Numbered from the stretch's first letter, positions 1 through 9,080 are shown. The stretch: DNA of 64,000 nucleotides from Dysgonomonas sp. HDW5A (GCF_011299555.1 NZ_CP049857.1:2108001-2172000), one strand, 5' to 3'. The notes: generated by a model from the sequence alone, not told the origin. Numbers and translations: made by a program.

Positions 1-372
1 GGGTGTTATTTAGCAGCAAAGAAAGGACGTAATGGAGAGCGTTATATTCTGGCAAATGAAAAGAGTCTTTCTATTACCGAAACTATGTCTATCGCAAATA
101 ATCTTATTCCCGAATTAAAGTTGAAAAAGCCTGTTCGTGTTCCTAAATTTGTGCTTTACTCTGTAGCTTGGTTTATGGAGATGAGAGCAAAAATAACAGG
201 AAACCCTCCCGTTTTAACGCCCAAAGAAGTTGGCATGTTTTGGGGATTGATTCCGGATTTTGATATCTCTAAAGCGAGAACCGAACTCGGATTTAATCCT
301 AAACCCGGAAGAGAGGCTTTAGAAAATGCCTTAGTTTATATGTGGAATAATAAGGATCGGTTTTTAAACTAA
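1..372 (+). CDS. NAD-dependent epimerase/dehydratase, C-terminal part (5' truncated)
   Basis: The reading frame is open from the first base of the window to the TAA, giving 123 residues, so the start lies upstream of the window. The early segment G-E-R-Y-I-L-A-N-E followed by a Thr/Glu helix, and the closing segment with R-T-E-L-G-F-N-P-K-P-G, match the C-terminal half of extended short-chain dehydrogenases of the dihydroflavonol-reductase/epimerase type. These bind NAD(P) in the N-terminal Rossmann half, which is missing here. The substrate cannot be read from this fragment. The family call is fairly safe; the exact reaction is unknown. Confidence 0.75.
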   Translation, partial: GCYLAAKKGRNGERYILANEKSLSITETMSIANNLIPELKLKKPVRVPKFVLYSVAWFMEMRAKITGNPPVLTPKEVGMFWGLIPDFDISKARTELGFNPKPGREALENALVYMWNNKDRFLN

Positions 373-379
373 AAGTCTA

Positions 380-784
380 TTACTCTTTCTGAGGTGGTAT
401 GGGCACCTGCTCTGTAAGCATTACTTTTCCATTTTTGTCATAATATGAACAGAGCATGCCCTTTATATCAACTGTCCATTTTTCAACTCCCGAAGCTGCC
501 GAATGTTTGCAAAAAGTCATATAATTAGTCTGCCCCTGCTGATGAATAGTTAAAGCATGTTGTAGTCTTTCTATATCGCTTTCTTCAGCAATATGTAGCT
601 CTGGATACTTAGGATCAGAGGTAAGTTGAAAATTGTCTTTCCCAGAATAAACGGTGTGTCCGTCATTCACGTAAATAGTATAACTTATTACTCCCAATTC
701 AATCAGTTCCTGTATGTAATGGGGGAAGTCTGCACCACTTTTTACTTTGGCATGAATCTCTTCTATTGCATGAATTGTAAACAT
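380..784 (-). CDS. DUF1398 family protein (YbcV-like)
   Basis: A 134-residue soluble protein with an ATG start. The N-terminal pattern I-H-A-K-V-K-S-G-A-D-F-P-H-Y-I-Q-E-L-I-E-L-G-V and the following Y-T-I-Y-V-N-D-G-H-T-V-Y are characteristic of the DUF1398 family (E. coli YbcV), whose function is not established. There is no signal peptide or membrane segment. It converges tail to tail with the epimerase fragment, with only seven bases between them. No catalytic residues can be proposed. The family assignment is from memory of the pattern. Confidence 0.7.
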   Translation of the reverse strand: MFTIHAIEEIHAKVKSGADFPHYIQELIELGVISYTIYVNDGHTVYSGKDNFQLTSDPKYPELHIAEESDIERLQHALTIHQQGQTNYMTFCKHSAASGVEKWTVDIKGMLCSYYDKNGKVMLTEQVPIPPQKE

Positions 785-950
785 AATCTTATCGATTTAG
801 ATTGTCCGTTTTAATTGATTACTAAATGAATATATGATATTAATAGCCTACTATTAATATAACATTCGTATTTCGTCTTTGTTTATGATTTGATCGGTTT
901 TGTGAAGTGTATCAGTTGGTTAAATCTGATTGGTCTAAAAAGAAGACTGT

Positions 951-1805
951 TTATGACTCTTCAGTTTCTTGATTGGGAGATGATGATACGGAGGGAATAC
1001 CCGGTTCAGAAGTCTCAGATAAAGATAATTCAAGTTCTTTTTCTTTTAGAATGAAGATACTCTTGGTAAACTCTTTATCCATATTGATCTTATCCAAAGC
1101 TTCTTCTGCAGCCCTTTGCTGTGATTCTTTCTTTGAATAGCCACGACCTGTACCCGATTCTTGATCGTATATGTCAACAGCCGTATAGAATATCGGATTA
1201 TTATTGTCGTCTGTAAATGATTCGATAAGTCTGAACTCAATTGGAATTTTATTTTTTTGACTCCATTCAATCAGACGTGATTTGAAGTTTACTTCTTGTT
1301 GGGCAACCGTTTCAATATTCAGGTGTTCAACGATAAGCCTTTCATGTACAAATTTTTTGGCAATACGGTAGCCTTGATCAAGATAAATCGCACCGATTAA
1401 TGCTTCGAGAGCATTACCATACATGTGCGTTTTGTGATTGCCGGTTTTTGCAGAAGATTTTATAAGGCGATCCAGTCCTAAATTGAGTGCTAATTTGTTT
1501 AAAGTTTCGCGCTGAACAATCTTCGACCTCATATTGGTAAGGAAGCCTTCTTTCTTGTATTCGAATTCCTTAAATACGATATCAGCTACTATTGCATCGA
1601 GAATGGCATCTCCTAGAAACTCGAGACGCTCATTGTTGATCCATCTTCCGTCTTTCAGTTTGATAGACGATGATTTATGCAATAATGCTTGCTCATACAA
1701 TGTTATATTGTATGGATAGAAATTTAGTATCTTATAAAACGAAACATAAGGCTCTTTCCCTTTTTTAGGAAGAAGCCTTATATTTCGATATAGTTTCTTA
1801 AGCAC
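951..1805 (-). CDS. rnc: Ribonuclease III
   Basis: Double-strand-specific endoribonuclease that processes rRNA precursors and structured mRNAs. The RNase III signature N-E-R-L-E-F-L-G-D-A-I-L-D lies at residues 58-70. The second catalytic acidic helix (A-L-E-A-L-I-G-A-I-Y-L-D) follows near residue 135. A double-stranded RNA-binding domain covers about 167-240. A Ser/Glu-rich tail of roughly 35 residues is dispensable-looking. The start is GTG, directly after the fabF stop codon with no spacing, and no nearby ATG is in frame, so translation is probably coupled. It is last in the operon acpP-fabF-rnc. The length of 284 residues is slightly above the usual 230-250 because of the tail. Confidence 0.96.
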   Translation of the reverse strand: MLKKLYRNIRLLPKKGKEPYVSFYKILNFYPYNITLYEQALLHKSSSIKLKDGRWINNERLEFLGDAILDAIVADIVFKEFEYKKEGFLTNMRSKIVQRETLNKLALNLGLDRLIKSSAKTGNHKTHMYGNALEALIGAIYLDQGYRIAKKFVHERLIVEHLNIETVAQQEVNFKSRLIEWSQKNKIPIEFRLIESFTDDNNNPIFYTAVDIYDQESGTGRGYSKKESQQRAAEEALDKINMDKEFTKSIFILKEKELELSLSETSEPGIPSVSSSPNQETEES

Positions 1806-3068
1806 TTACTTATTAAACTTCTTTACGATTACACATGCATTGTGTCCACCAAAACCAAATGTATTTGATAAGGCAGCTCTGACTTCTCTTTTTTGAGCTT
1901 TATTAAATGTCAGGTTCAATTTGTAATCAATTTCGGGATCTTCATCACCTTCAGTGAAGTTGATCGTTGGAGGTACGATATCATTTTGTACAGAAAGTAC
2001 ACAAAATAAAGACTCCATTGCTCCGGCTGCACCAAGAAGGTGTCCGGTCATTGATTTTGTTGAACTGATATTCAGTTTATAAGCTGAGTCGCCAAATATC
2101 TCTTTGATAGCTTTGATCTCCGAAGGATCACCCACTGGTGTAGATGTTCCGTGAACATTTACATAGTCGATATCCTCAGGTTTCATGTTTGCATCCTCAA
2201 GGGCTGCTTTCATTACGATCTTAGCTCCAAGTCCTTCCGGGTGAGATGATGTCAAGTGATAAGCATCAGCCGACATTCCTCCACCTACAACTTCTGCATA
2301 TATCTTAGCTCCTCGAGCTAATGCGTGTTCTAACTCTTCGAAAATAAGACAAGCCGATCCTTCTCCCATTACAAATCCATCGCGGCTGGCGCTAAACGGA
2401 CGTGATGCTGTTTCCGGAGAATCGTTTCTTGTCGACAGAGCAGTCATTGCGTTGAATCCGCCAATAGCCGATTCGCAAATAGTGGCTTCTGCGCCACCAA
2501 CTACCATTACGTTTGCTTTACCTAAGCGAATAATGTCAAAAGACGAAATTGCACTGTGGGTAGATGATGCACAAGCCGAAACTGTTCCGAAGTTAGGTCC
2601 GCGAAGACCATGTCTCATCGATATGTGTCCCGATGCAATATCAGCAATCATTTTAGGTATAAAAAACGGATTGAATTTAGGTCCCATTTCCTTATTTTGG
2701 AAATAATATCCGACCTCCTCTTCAAATGTTTTTATACCACCTATTCCGGCAGATACAATTACACCGATTTTATCACAATCTTCAGTTTCGAACTTAAGTC
2801 CAGAATCAGCAATTGCTTCTTCTGATGCAGCTATAGCCAACTGCGTATATCTGTCGCACTTACGTGCTTCTTTTCTGTCAAGATATTTCGCCACGTCAAA
2901 ATCTTTCACCTCACAGGCAAACTGTGTTTTGAATTTCGACGCATCAAATTGAGTAATGGGTCCAGCTCCACTAACTCCGTTGATTGCATTGTTCCATGTG
3001 GTTTGCACATCGTTGCCCAGCGGTGTTACTGCACCTAAACCCGTTACTACTACTCTTTTTAATTCCAT
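1806..3068 (-). CDS. fabF: 3-oxoacyl-[ACP] synthase II
   Basis: Condensing enzyme of type II fatty-acid synthesis. It joins malonyl-ACP to an acyl-ACP primer in the cytoplasm. The catalytic triad is visible: Cys166 in V-S-A-C-A-S-S-T, the first His in N-V-H-G-T-S-T-P and the second in M-T-G-H-L-L-G-A-A-G. The glycine-rich C-terminus F-G-F-G-G-H-N-A is typical. The length of 420 is standard. It lies 19 nt after acpP, its substrate carrier, and runs straight into rnc. This gene order is common in Bacteroidales. Confidence 0.97.
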   Translation of the reverse strand: MELKRVVVTGLGAVTPLGNDVQTTWNNAINGVSGAGPITQFDASKFKTQFACEVKDFDVAKYLDRKEARKCDRYTQLAIAASEEAIADSGLKFETEDCDKIGVIVSAGIGGIKTFEEEVGYYFQNKEMGPKFNPFFIPKMIADIASGHISMRHGLRGPNFGTVSACASSTHSAISSFDIIRLGKANVMVVGGAEATICESAIGGFNAMTALSTRNDSPETASRPFSASRDGFVMGEGSACLIFEELEHALARGAKIYAEVVGGGMSADAYHLTSSHPEGLGAKIVMKAALEDANMKPEDIDYVNVHGTSTPVGDPSEIKAIKEIFGDSAYKLNISSTKSMTGHLLGAAGAMESLFCVLSVQNDIVPPTINFTEGDEDPEIDYKLNLTFNKAQKREVRAALSNTFGFGGHNACVIVKKFNK

Positions 3069-3087
3069 AAATTATTTGTGGAAATTT

Positions 3088-3324
3088 TTATTTTGCGTTA
3101 GCTTCAATATAAGAAACTGCGTCTCCTACTGTAGAAATTTTTTCAGCTTGATCATCTGGAATAGAAATACCGAATTCTTTTTCAAATTCCATGATAAGTT
3201 CTACTGTATCAAGTGAGTCAGCTCCTAGATCGTTTGTAAAACTAGCAGCATTTGTAACTTCTGTTTCTTCAACACCTAATTTATCAACGATAATTGCTTT
3301 AACTCTTGATGCTACGTCAGACAT
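3088..3324 (-). CDS. acpP: Acyl carrier protein
   Basis: Small acidic carrier of 78 residues. It holds growing acyl chains on a phosphopantetheine arm attached at Ser37 in the motif [10 protein letters not shown]. The four-helix ACP pattern and high Asp/Glu content are evident. It is first in the operon with fabF and rnc, and the promoter candidate upstream serves all three. It diverges from purN. Confidence 0.97.
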   Translation of the reverse strand: MSDVASRVKAIIVDKLGVEETEVTNAASFTNDLGADSLDTVELIMEFEKEFGISIPDDQAEKISTVGDAVSYIEANAK

Positions 3325-3374
3325 AACTTTTTGATTTTAATGAATAATTAAATTTTATTTCTAATTTTGTCGAT

Positions 3375-3408
3375 GCAAAGTAAGCGTATTTTATTAATAC
3401 GAAACAAA
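3375..3408 (-). promoter_or_regulatory. Candidate promoter of acpP-fabF-rnc
   Basis: On the minus strand a TTTG (-33 type) is followed after 21 nt by TTACTTTG, one mismatch from the Bacteroidota -7 consensus TAnnTTTG. It lies about 50 nt upstream of the acpP start. This is a pattern match only. Confidence 0.5.
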
Positions 3409-3480
3409 TATTTTGGACAGAAAATTCGTTAAAACTGCACATTTCTTCTTTTTGTGTGCAAAGTCAATTAAAACCCGTTT

Positions 3481-4059
3481 ATGGTCAATATAGCTATTTT
3501 TGCTTCCGGATCCGGCTCTAATGCTGAGAATATTAGCAATTATTTTAAGAATAAAGAGGGTGCTTCAGTAAGCCTGATTATATCGAATAAAGCAGATGCT
3601 TTTGTGCATAAGAGAGCAGAAGTTTTAGGCATAAAATCGATAACTTTTTCTAAAGATGACTTTGAAAAGACCGATTTGGTTCTTGATTGTTTAAGAGAAA
3701 ATCAGATAGATTTCATTGTTTTGGCAGGTTTTTTATTGAAAGTACCTCAAAATTTAATTGATGCCTACCCTCAGAGAATAGTGAATATTCATCCTGCTCT
3801 ACTTCCTAAGTTTGGCGGAAAAGGTATGTATGGAGATAATGTTCACAAGGCTGTTGTTGCTGCCCGAGAATCCGAATCAGGAATAACAATTCATTATATT
3901 AATGAGAACTATGACGAAGGAAATATCATTTTTCAGGCCAAATGTGAGGTCTTGTCGGATGATACATTTCAAAATGTAGCCGAAAAGGTTCATCAATTGG
4001 AATATCTTCATTTCCCTCCTGTAATCGACTCAGTAATAGCTAAATTAAGTAACGAATAA
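3481..4059 (+). CDS. purN: Phosphoribosylglycinamide formyltransferase
   Basis: Folate-dependent GAR transformylase, third step of purine synthesis. It transfers a formyl group from 10-formyl-tetrahydrofolate to GAR. The N-terminal phosphate-binding loop G-S-G-S-N-A-E-N lies near residues 10-17. The catalytic Asn102 and His104 are in N-I-H-P-A-L-L-P, and Asp145 is in Y-D-E-G. The length of 192 is normal. It is transcribed alone, divergent from acpP, and ends before a palindrome and a terminator. Confidence 0.95.
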   Translation: MVNIAIFASGSGSNAENISNYFKNKEGASVSLIISNKADAFVHKRAEVLGIKSITFSKDDFEKTDLVLDCLRENQIDFIVLAGFLLKVPQNLIDAYPQRIVNIHPALLPKFGGKGMYGDNVHKAVVAARESESGITIHYINENYDEGNIIFQAKCEVLSDDTFQNVAEKVHQLEYLHFPPVIDSVIAKLSNE

Positions 4060-4092
4060 AATTTATTGGTATATTTTATAGTTGCAACAATC

Positions 4093-4100
4093 TATATTTG
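4093..4100 (+). promoter_or_regulatory. Promoter-like -7 box downstream of purN
   Basis: TATATTTG is an exact match to TAnnTTTG. It lies just after the purN stop and before the palindrome at 4123 and the terminator at 4155. If active it would give a transcript of roughly 80 nt containing two hairpins and no open reading frame. No good -33 box is visible at the usual spacing. Confidence 0.3.
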
Positions 4101-4122
4101 TTATACTTGCCAAAGCTATAAA

Positions 4123-4137
4123 AAGGTCTGTGACCTT
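4123..4137 (+). repeat. Dispersed palindrome (copy 1)
   Basis: AAGGTCTGTGACCTT: 6-bp stem with a 3-nt loop, preceded by the shared flank CCAAAGCTATAAA. It lies 3' of purN, outside any coding region. Confidence 0.8.
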
Positions 4138-4154
4138 ATAATCTCAAAATGAAA

Positions 4155-4187
4155 AAAGAGCGAAAAGTGATTCACTTTTCGCTCTTT
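4155..4187. terminator. Bidirectional terminator between purN and the secreted protein gene
   Basis: A 16-bp perfect inverted repeat (left arm AAAGAGCGAAAAGTGA) around a single T, with A-rich and T-rich ends. It can end both the rightward purN transcript and the leftward transcript of the convergent gene. Confidence 0.85.
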
Positions 4188-4209
4188 CGTTATATTATAG
4201 AGTGTCTTT

Positions 4210-5310
4210 TTAATTATCGTATTTTACCTCGTACCATACTTCTCCATTTGGATTTCCTGATACAGTATTTCTGGTGCGTACTTCTTTATTAATTATTTCT
4301 TTCTTTCTAAGTCTGTTTACTTCGATCTTGTCTACTTCTTTTCCGTTGATGAAGTAGGTAGGCTCATGTCCGAATTCCGAAGTCTCTTCATCTACTACGT
4401 TTGTTATGTTTGTTGTAGTATTGTCTGAATTATTGTTGGCATAAGATGGGTTTGTTGCCGGCTTCTTTCTTAATGTGGCACGACCGGCTCCGCCGGATAA
4501 GCGTGACGACATAGAACCTGCACTTGTTGTTTGTGCTTGTTCTTTTCGAAGGTCCTCCAGTAATGCTTCTACTGCTAATGCAGCTTCTTCCATTGTTTTG
4601 TACTGAGGTGTATATTTTTTGTTAAACACCGATGTCTTTTTGGAGGTAGTCTTTGTTTGAGCCGTTTTATTTGCTTCTTTACTGATTTGATTGTTGTTTG
4701 TATTTACCTTGGTAACGGTTACATTATCAGCTTGTTCTTCGTTTGCTAATGTAATTGGTGAATTTTTAATCGTAGTAGATCTTGTCCCCACTTCTGTATT
4801 TGTTTCAGTAGCATTATTGCTTGCGGATTCTTTATGGCTTAAAACCTCTGTTGGTTTTAACGCCTCTTTTCGTATAATGCTAGACCTTACAGGAGCTTTT
4901 TCTTGTGTTGTTGCTTCTGTTCTGATTGGCTCTGCTGGTGAAACGATTCGCGTACTCAACGGTTTTTCGATAGGAGTGATTTTTGTATCTTCACTATCAT
5001 CTTTTATTAGGTAATTACTTTCGCTTTCTTCAGTTTTAACATTCTGAGGAGTGGAGGTAGTATGGGATGTTGTATCAGCTGGGGTTTCTTCTTCTTTTTG
5101 AGTTGTTGAACTACTTTGAGTTTGATAAACGACTAATCCATCGTCGTTTATGTAAAATGTATTTAGTGATTTGAACTGATTTTCAAGACGTTTTTTTTCA
5201 TTCTCGTCAATTTTAGTACTGCGAGAATCCCTGTTGGGGCTTTGTGCAAAAGCATATGATGCTATGGAAAGCAGAACTATTGTTACTGAGAGTTTCATCT
5301 TCTTATTCAT
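4210..5310 (-). CDS. Secreted Ser/Thr/Asn-rich protein of unknown function
   Basis: The product has 366 residues from the ATG chosen. An upstream in-frame start would put 22 polar residues before a normal signal peptide, so the shorter form is preferred. The signal peptide is a Lys-rich start, then L-S-V-T-I-V-L-L-S-I-A-S-Y-A-F-A, with cleavage before Q-S-P. The middle is low-complexity (Thr, Ser, Glu, Asn) and probably disordered. A short helix (M-E-E-A-A-L-A-V-E-A-L-L-E-D-L-R-K-E) and a compact C-terminal end with F-I-N-G-K-E-V-D-K-I-E-V-N may be the ordered parts. It is probably periplasmic or surface exposed. No family is recognised. Confidence 0.7.
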   Translation of the reverse strand: MNKKMKLSVTIVLLSIASYAFAQSPNRDSRSTKIDENEKKRLENQFKSLNTFYINDDGLVVYQTQSSSTTQKEEETPADTTSHTTSTPQNVKTEESESNYLIKDDSEDTKITPIEKPLSTRIVSPAEPIRTEATTQEKAPVRSSIIRKEALKPTEVLSHKESASNNATETNTEVGTRSTTIKNSPITLANEEQADNVTVTKVNTNNNQISKEANKTAQTKTTSKKTSVFNKKYTPQYKTMEEAALAVEALLEDLRKEQAQTTSAGSMSSRLSGGAGRATLRKKPATNPSYANNNSDNTTTNITNVVDEETSEFGHEPTYFINGKEVDKIEVNRLRKKEIINKEVRTRNTVSGNPNGEVWYEVKYDN

Positions 5311-5468
5311 TTCTGTTAAAAAAAGAGCATTCGTTTCGATCCATCTAACCGGATTCTTTGTTAAGGTATGCTTCAAAAACTATACGCTTTAGTTATTCTT
5401 AGAGCCTACAAATTTAACACAAATCTTTGAGATAAAAAATAGAAAAGTGTTAACCCCGTGAAAATGTG

Positions 5469-6335
5469 TCAATTTCGTCTTTGCTTATACCACACCTGAC
5501 TTGAGTTGATTATATTTTGCCAAAGTATGTAGGCTCCCGGTCCGATTGATGCAATTGGGTTCAGGTAAGTTTGTGCCATCCAGATCGAAAGTATAGTGTT
5601 TTTTTGTCCCAATCCCTGTCCTCCTGCGATAGTGTCGCTATATCGCCGTCCTAACAGCCTTCCAATGTAGAATTGTACAATGCAAATTATTAGGGTTAAT
5701 CCGAAAATTATTAGTGATGTTTGAACGTGATTACTACCTTCGAGCAGTAGGAAATTAACAGTTCGGGCAGTTACTATCATTAAGGCAATATTCCATAAAT
5801 AAAATGAATAAGACTGAGATGTCTTTATTTTATGATGAGTTTTTGGTGATATTTTCCCTAAGAGAATAGCCAGAAAGAACGGTAGCAGTAATAATACGAA
5901 TACCCGCAGTGTAATTTCTTGTAATTCTTCCCAGAAGGAAAAGCCCGAATGCCCTCCTATTATAGTAAACAATAGTGGTGCAACCACGGCAACAGTAAGG
6001 TTGCTAAGTAAACTGAAAGCGGTCAGGCTGGCGGTATTACCTCCCAACATGCCTGTAATGACAACAGCCGAAGTGGCAGTAGGTGCTAAGATGCAAATCA
6101 TTGCACTTTGGGCAATAATGGGATCTATACCGCGTATGGCGAGGTATGCGCCGATACTTCCTAACAGTTGAATTGCCAAAAGCCATAGGTGCAGCATCGA
6201 GAACCTAACTGATCTGATGGATATATTGGTATATGTAATAAGCAGCATAAAAAAGATGAGGTAAGGGGTCAAAAATGATAACTCCGATAAATAGGAGTAA
6301 AATAAGGCTCCTGTAATCATTGATATGGGCATCAT
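5469..6335 (-). CDS. BASS-type (bile acid:sodium symporter family) transporter
   Basis: An integral membrane protein of 288 residues with about nine to ten hydrophobic segments. The core P-T-A-T-S-A-V-V-I-T-G-M-L-G-G-N and the late G-L-G-Q-K-N-T segment fit the BASS/ACR3 superfamily, which moves organic anions with Na+. The substrate is unknown. A longer frame could begin at a TTG 51 nt upstream, but that TTG lies inside an exact -7 promoter box. The M-M-P-I-S start is therefore chosen, giving a leader of about 40 nt. A terminator separates it from the ABC exporter upstream, so it is its own unit. Confidence 0.8.
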   Translation of the reverse strand: MMPISMITGALFYSYLSELSFLTPYLIFFMLLITYTNISIRSVRFSMLHLWLLAIQLLGSIGAYLAIRGIDPIIAQSAMICILAPTATSAVVITGMLGGNTASLTAFSLLSNLTVAVVAPLLFTIIGGHSGFSFWEELQEITLRVFVLLLLPFFLAILLGKISPKTHHKIKTSQSYSFYLWNIALMIVTARTVNFLLLEGSNHVQTSLIIFGLTLIICIVQFYIGRLLGRRYSDTIAGGQGLGQKNTILSIWMAQTYLNPIASIGPGAYILWQNIINSSQVWYKQRRN

Positions 6336-6383
6336 ATATGATTTGATCTTTCTCAACTTTTTTCTCGTTATTTTAGTTCGATA

Positions 6384-6391
6384 CAAAGATA
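6384..6391 (-). promoter_or_regulatory. -7 promoter box of the BASS transporter gene
   Basis: TATCTTTG on the minus strand matches TAnnTTTG exactly. It rules out the upstream TTG start, since transcription would begin after it. The -33 region reads TTTA rather than TTTG. Confidence 0.55.
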
Positions 6392-6414
6392 GGTTTAAAT
6401 ATTTCTTTTAAATA

Positions 6415-6449
6415 AAAAAATGCCCGACAGAATCGTTCGGGCATTTTTT
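6415..6449. terminator. Terminator after the ABC exporter operon
   Basis: Arms AAAAAATGCCCGA and TCGGGCATTTTTT pair perfectly around a 9-nt loop. With T-runs on both strands it ends the leftward ABC transcript before the BASS promoter. Confidence 0.88.
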
Positions 6450-6477
6450 AAGTTGGAATACTCGTCAAAGCAATAAA

Positions 6478-6492
6478 AAGGTCTGTGACCTT
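6478..6492 (+). repeat. Dispersed palindrome (copy 2)
   Basis: AAGGTCTGTGACCTT with flank TCAAAGCAATAAA and downstream AATC. It lies in the 3' region of the ABC operon, between its stop codon and its terminator, and is oriented against the flanking genes. Confidence 0.8.
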
Positions 6493-6512
6493 AATCAAAA
6501 GATTAGTGATTT

Positions 6513-7799
6513 TTATTTATAAGAGAACCATTTGATAAGTTCTTTAATAGTTGGCTTTTTTCCATACATAAGGATTCCTACACGGTAAATTTTTGCCGCA
6601 AATTTTACAACAAAGAAAATACTTACATATAATATGACTATAGATAGGATTTTTTCCCATAAAGGAATTTCGAAAGGTATACGCACCATCATTACGATAG
6701 GAGATGTCAGTGGTATCATTGAGCACCAGAAAGCAAGCGGGCCATCCGGATTTTGTAGGCTGTATATACCTACATAAAAGGAAAACATAAATATGAGCGT
6801 TATAGGCATAACAAACTGTTGTGTATCTTGTGCATTATCTACCGCTGCACCGAACATAGCAAAAAGCGATGCATAGATAAGATATCCTCCGATGAAAAGG
6901 AGTAAGAAATAGATAATGATTTCGATCCAGTTTATCGAAAATAGCATCTGTATATTACCTAATTGAGAAGATATATTCTGGATGTCGGCAGCCGGAAATA
7001 GTGTGCTTTTTAATCCCAGGATAATTGCAAAGATTCCGAACCAGATGAAGAGCTGAGTAATGCCGGTAAGTCCTATTCCGATAATTTTACCCATCATCAG
7101 ATCGAAAGGACGTACAGACGAAATCATAACTTCGACAATGCGATTGCTTTTTTCTTCAACGACTCCCTGCATAACCATTGTTCCGTACATAAGTATAAAC
7201 AGATACATGATGAATGTGAAAATACCTCCGACAGCCGCTGCAATATCAGTAGATGTTTCTTTCTCGGAGCCATCCTCACTCCATCTCAGTGTTGTTACTT
7301 TTATATTTCCTGAGGTCTCAATAACATGGCGTATATCAACCATTACTTGGGTATCTATATCTGCCTTTTGTGCCAGAAGATTTATTTTGTCTGATTTTAC
7401 AATCTCCGAAAGCGTATTGTTGATATAGCCTTGTAGATCTAAAGGAACTTGTTTTTCGGAAACAAAAGCCGCAGCTGCAGAATTTTCTGTTAAGTCGCCG
7501 GTTATTTCGAGTATTCCGAATAAGTCTTTTCCTACTTTCGTTTTTAAATTATCCTCCTGATTACCTCCTACTATTTCGAATGTGTAATGATCGAATGATT
7601 TTAAGTGTGAAGCATATCTTCCGGTGTTATCAATTACCGCTATCCGTTTGGTCTCAGAATCTTTGATATTTGATAACAACAGGGGAACAAATACTAATGC
7701 AGCCATAAGAAGTGGCATTAAGATGGTGAGTACCACAAATGACTTCTTTTTTATTCGTGAAAGATATTCTCTCTTTATTATAATACTTAATGCGTTCAT
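6513..7799 (-). CDS. ABC-2 type transporter permease (NatB-like)
   Basis: Membrane subunit of an ABC exporter, 428 residues. One transmembrane segment follows the N-terminal S-R-I-K-K-K-S-F motif. A large extracytoplasmic domain (about residues 45-185) comes next, then five to six membrane segments with V-V-E-E-K-S-N-R-I-V-E-V-M-I-S-S-V-R-P typical of the NatB/ABC2_membrane_3 family. The ATG overlaps the ATPase stop by four bases (ATGA), so translation is coupled. In Bacillus NatAB exports Na+; the substrate here is not known. Confidence 0.88.
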   Translation of the reverse strand: MNALSIIIKREYLSRIKKKSFVVLTILMPLLMAALVFVPLLLSNIKDSETKRIAVIDNTGRYASHLKSFDHYTFEIVGGNQEDNLKTKVGKDLFGILEITGDLTENSAAAAFVSEKQVPLDLQGYINNTLSEIVKSDKINLLAQKADIDTQVMVDIRHVIETSGNIKVTTLRWSEDGSEKETSTDIAAAVGGIFTFIMYLFILMYGTMVMQGVVEEKSNRIVEVMISSVRPFDLMMGKIIGIGLTGITQLFIWFGIFAIILGLKSTLFPAADIQNISSQLGNIQMLFSINWIEIIIYFLLLFIGGYLIYASLFAMFGAAVDNAQDTQQFVMPITLIFMFSFYVGIYSLQNPDGPLAFWCSMIPLTSPIVMMVRIPFEIPLWEKILSIVILYVSIFFVVKFAAKIYRVGILMYGKKPTIKELIKWFSYK

Positions 7800-8701
7800 A
7801 GTGCTGTAACTGTTTGAATAAATATTTCGTTCATAGATGGCAGTTCTTCCTCAAAAGAGAGTACTTCGTATTTGTTGGTGATTTCCCTGAGAATCTCGGA
7901 GTTAGTTGATTGCACTGATTTTTTGATTCTTACTTTGGTGGTTTCAAAATAAGACTCTTTTGATTCCAACGAAAATAATTCGGAAGGAAGGTCAAAGTCG
8001 TTTCCACTTACAGTGACGGTAAAAACGTGTTTTTTGTATTTGTTTCGAATCTCCTTCACATTTCCTTGTAATACGACTTGCGATTTATTGATGAGTGTAA
8101 TTTCGTCACAAAGGGCTTCGACCGACTCCATGTTATGGGTTGAAAGAATAATTGTTTTTCCTTTTTCTTTCAATTCGAGTATCTCCTTCTTTAATAGTTC
8201 GGCATTAACAGGATCGAATCCGCTGAAAGGTTCGTCCAATATCAGTAATTCAGGATCGTGAATCACTGTCGTTATGAACTGTATTTTTTGTTGCATACCT
8301 TTTGATAGCTCTTCGACCTTTTTGTCTTTCCATGAAGTGATATTGAATTTCTCAAACCATTCATCTATTCTTCGGTTGGCTTCGTGTTTCTTTAAGCCCT
8401 TAAGCTCGGCTAAGAATAAAGCATGTTCTTTTACTTTCATCTTTTTATAGAGACCTCTCTCTTCGGGAAGATAGCCGATATTATATATATCGGAAGGAAG
8501 GGATGCTCTGCCATTGAGGAAAACTTCACCGCTGTCGGGTGCTGTAATCCGGTTTATGATCCGTATCAGAGTTGTTTTTCCGGCTCCGTTAGGACCCAGT
8601 AAACCATAGATTTTGCCCTTTGGTACTTGTATACTTACATCGTTGAGTGCTCTATGGCTTGCATATTGCTTAATTATATTTCTGGCTTCTAGGTATATCA
8701 T
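7796..8701 (-). CDS. ABC transporter ATP-binding protein (NatA-like)
   Basis: Nucleotide-binding subunit paired with the overlapping permease. The Walker A G-P-N-G-A-G-K-T-T is at residues 36-44, followed by signature L-S-K-G-M-Q-Q-K, Walker B L-L-I-L-D-E-P and switch His in L-S-T-H-N-M-E. The C-terminal 80 residues form the extra domain common in NatA/CcmA-type ATPases. At 301 residues it has the standard length. It is first gene of the two-gene operon and reads into the permease. Confidence 0.92.
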   Translation of the reverse strand: MIYLEARNIIKQYASHRALNDVSIQVPKGKIYGLLGPNGAGKTTLIRIINRITAPDSGEVFLNGRASLPSDIYNIGYLPEERGLYKKMKVKEHALFLAELKGLKKHEANRRIDEWFEKFNITSWKDKKVEELSKGMQQKIQFITTVIHDPELLILDEPFSGFDPVNAELLKKEILELKEKGKTIILSTHNMESVEALCDEITLINKSQVVLQGNVKEIRNKYKKHVFTVTVSGNDFDLPSELFSLESKESYFETTKVRIKKSVQSTNSEILREITNKYEVLSFEEELPSMNEIFIQTVTAL

Positions 8702-9080
8702 ATTTTGTTAAGGTGTTGTTTCTATATAATTAGTGGTACGTTCTGTGAAAAAGTCACATCGGTATTAATCTTTTTAATATTGATTTGTTGTTTAAACTGT
8801 CAGATTACGAAATTAATTTATTATTCCAGATTATAAAGTATAAATTTGCGAGACTAACAGATAATTAACGAACACTATCTTCAGGTTAAGGTTTTCGAAT
8901 TTTTTATTATCCGTTCAAGTATAACAACTCTGAAGAGATAATCAAAATTACTTCTATAAAATTTAAGCAAACTCTTGATATAAAGAATAAAATAGACCAA
9001 CAATTGTTATATGAAACTTAAATAGGAGTTTTAGATAAAAGGTGCCTTAAAATGTGTTTTCCAGTCAGGAATTAATATCG
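8702..9080. other. Intergenic region without a recognised gene
   Basis: AT-rich DNA between the divergently placed NatA-like gene and the terminator of the C1q-like gene. No credible reading frame, repeat family member or clear promoter box was found. Confidence 0.5.

Noticed and set aside
5311-5376. Longer N-terminus for the secreted protein at 4210
   Set aside because: The 22 extra polar residues would bury a clear signal peptide.
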